Assembly: GCA_030533325.1 (NCBI GenBank)
Contig: JAUNJJ010000002.1
Span: forward strand, 44,777 to 108,776
Reading direction: 5' to 3'
DNA from: Oscillospiraceae bacterium
Lineage (GTDB): Bacteria > Bacillota > Clostridia > Oscillospirales > Ruminococcaceae
Length of the DNA stretch: 64,000 nt
Shown: positions 62,658 through 64,000 of the stretch, one piece after another
How positions within the stretch are numbered: position 1 is the first letter of the stretch
How the letters are laid out: every line of letters starts with the position of its first letter
Position numbers and translations under genes: made by a program
The notes under the pieces: model-generated
The model's input: only the letters and a program-made list of their open reading frames with translations
What the model was told of the DNA's origin: nothing
Database searches by the model: none

Positions 62658-63800
62658 ATGAACAGAGCCGGCGAATTCGTAACAAACCTCAGCGGTGATT
62701 CAAGCTATTCAAGCTTCAAGCCAAATCCTTTGCCGCCCGAACCGGCACTTGTAATAGACAGTAATATGGTTTCAAAGCTCGTTAATGCCAACCGCGAATT
62801 GGTAAAGCTGGATACAGCTGCCCGATTTATTCCTAACACCGACCTTTTTATTTCCATGTATGTCAGGAAAGAGGCTCTCATTTCCTCACAGATTGAAGGA
62901 ACACAATGTACTCTTGACGAAGTATTAGACCCGGAAATCGACACAAACAGTAATCTTGATGTAGCCGATGTCATTAACTACGTTCACGCAACAAATTATT
63001 CGCTTGAACGCCTGAAAACGCTGCCGCTATGTTGTCGTCTCCTTCGTGAGATTCACAGTGAACTTATGCAAGGTGTAAGAGGTCAGGAAAAAAATCCCGG
63101 AGAATTCCGTGCTTCTCAGAATTGGATTGGTCCTGCAAACTGCTCGTTAAAGGATGCAAGATATATCCCGCCAAACAAGGATGATATGATAGCAGCTATG
63201 TCCGATCTGGAAAAATTCATGAATGAGAATGAGGATTATGACGCTCTGATACGAATTGCTCTCATTCACTACCAGTTTGAAACCATTCACCCATTTCTTG
63301 ACGGAAACGGGAGAATCGGCAGACTAATGATCCTGCTTTATCTTATGGAGCAAAAGCTGCTTTCCTATCCCGTTATATATATTTCATATTTTCTGAAAAA
63401 AAACCAGATCGAATACTATGACAGAATATCCGAGGTCAGACGTTCTGGTAATTATGAGCAGTGGGTCATATTCTTCCTTGAAGCAGTTTCAGCTGCCGCA
63501 AAGGATTCTCTTGCGACCATAGAACAATTATCTGCACTGCATGATAAAAATATTGATCTTCTGCCTAAAACAAACCGAAAAAAAGATAATGTCAGAATTC
63601 TTTTTGACTATATAGAAAAGTATCCTATAATTGACATAAGGCATACATCTCAGGAACTTGATGTCAGCTTCAATACGGTCTCAAATGCGATACGCAAATT
63701 GCAGGAACTCGGTATTCTGACAGAAACCACAAACTCTGCAAGGAACAAGGTATTTGCTTATTCTGAATACTTGGATATCCTCAAAAAAGATACAAACTGA
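62658..63800 (+). CDS. Fic-domain protein with C-terminal winged helix
   Basis: 380 residues. N-terminal Fic_N region with the inhibitory-helix motif SSQIEGTQCT near 75; Fic core with the AMPylation loop HPFLDGNGRIGR (about 214-225), all catalytic residues present; and a C-terminal helix-turn-helix (about 310-375, TSQELDVSFNTVSNAIRKL). This architecture is common in class II-type Fic proteins that modify targets with AMP and may bind DNA. The operator array at its promoter suggests autoregulation through the C-terminal domain. Target unknown. Confidence 0.9.
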   Translation: MNRAGEFVTNLSGDSSYSSFKPNPLPPEPALVIDSNMVSKLVNANRELVKLDTAARFIPNTDLFISMYVRKEALISSQIEGTQCTLDEVLDPEIDTNSNLDVADVINYVHATNYSLERLKTLPLCCRLLREIHSELMQGVRGQEKNPGEFRASQNWIGPANCSLKDARYIPPNKDDMIAAMSDLEKFMNENEDYDALIRIALIHYQFETIHPFLDGNGRIGRLMILLYLMEQKLLSYPVIYISYFLKKNQIEYYDRISEVRRSGNYEQWVIFFLEAVSAAAKDSLATIEQLSALHDKNIDLLPKTNRKKDNVRILFDYIEKYPIIDIRHTSQELDVSFNTVSNAIRKLQELGILTETTNSARNKVFAYSEYLDILKKDTN

Positions 63801-64000
63801 TCCGTTCTTATTCCATTACAGAACAGTGTTCAGCCGCTTTACTTACGTTCTGTTTTCCGCTGTCCCGAATATCCGCATAAATATTGACGGCAATGGCTGC
63901 GATAATAATGACAACTATGGTAACGCCATATCTGAATGACCTGTTATGTAAGCGTAAAATACAACGTGTCTATTCAAGTTTTTTATGAAATGATATAATA
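63801..64000. other. Right-edge sequence without a firm gene
   Basis: A minus-strand frame ending at a TAA near 63818 encodes a possible transmembrane segment (GVTIVVIIIAAIAVNIYADI) and a short tail, but there is no start codon in frame before a stop, so I do not call it as a gene. Nothing else is recognised. Confidence 0.4.

Noticed and set aside
63818..63970. Possible minus-strand small membrane protein at the right edge
   Set aside because: A hydrophobic segment reads well, but no usable start codon occurs in frame before a TAG, so I do not call a gene.

Overview
The window reads as chromosomal DNA of an anaerobic, low-to-moderate G+C Firmicute, most likely a Ruminococcus-like member of the Oscillospiraceae. 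This is an inference from the gene content: a soluble Hdr/Flx-type electron-transfer cluster joined to fumarate reductase and fumarase (a succinate producer), several c-di-GMP proteins with Cache domains, secreted proteins with TYAWFT-type leader segments, near-consensus sigma-A promoters and AGGAGG-type ribosome binding sites. No rRNA genes or CRISPR array were seen; one tRNA gene is present.

Layout. (1) Bases 1-15003, minus strand: a surface-fibre-like locus. A major secreted protein (13738-14916) has its own promoter and is followed by a hairpin. Behind a second promoter lie three smaller membrane-leader proteins and an enormous open frame of at least 3407 codons that runs off the left edge and is full of GLUG-type repeats. 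(2) 15.3-18.6 kb: a YjbR-MGMT fusion, a metallophosphoesterase, an SGNH hydrolase and an unknown membrane protein. (3) 18.8-21.8 kb: a Cache/GGDEF/EAL protein. (4) 22.0-26.0 kb: pstSCAB-phoU behind Pho-box-like repeats, then a YwlG-type (TIGR01440/DUF436) gene. (5) 26.9-40.2 kb: the metabolic centrepiece. It holds an LDH/MDH-family dehydrogenase with malate-type specificity, fumarase, HdrB, HdrC, HdrA, an MvhD-like protein, two 4Fe-4S proteins, an FAD/NAD(P)H reductase, FrdB-like and FrdA-like subunits, a terminator, an AspT/SucE-family transporter and Rex. Together these could take oxaloacetate to malate, fumarate and succinate and export the product, with NADH as donor. The Hdr/Flx subunits suggest a soluble, possibly electron-bifurcating, NADH:fumarate reductase with no membrane anchor.

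(6) 40.2-51.4 kb: an accessory island. It contains a sigma-factor fragment, a relaxase fragment, a transglutaminase-like/HINT polymorphic toxin with a candidate immunity gene, a large secreted protein with toroid-type repeats, an IS3-type fragment and a gene truncated at the IS remnant. A 14-bp direct repeat lies at the two ends. (7) 51.4-58.7 kb: a c-di-GMP signalling block with a solute-binding lipoprotein paired with a Cache/HAMP/GGDEF/EAL protein, plus a divergent degenerate-GGDEF/EAL protein. (8) 58.8-64.0 kb: a CAP-domain exoprotein, tRNA-Trp, a MATE exporter, an HPr-like protein lacking the phosphorylatable His, two covarying hairpins, a remnant of an SPL-family radical SAM gene and a Fic-domain regulator. 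Upstream of fic, six copies of a 9-bp site recur every 26 bp in alternating orientation.

The strongest candidates for undescribed biology are the Hdr/Flx/Frd fumarate reductase cluster, the TYAWFT/GLUG surface locus, the toxin island and the alternating operator array at fic.
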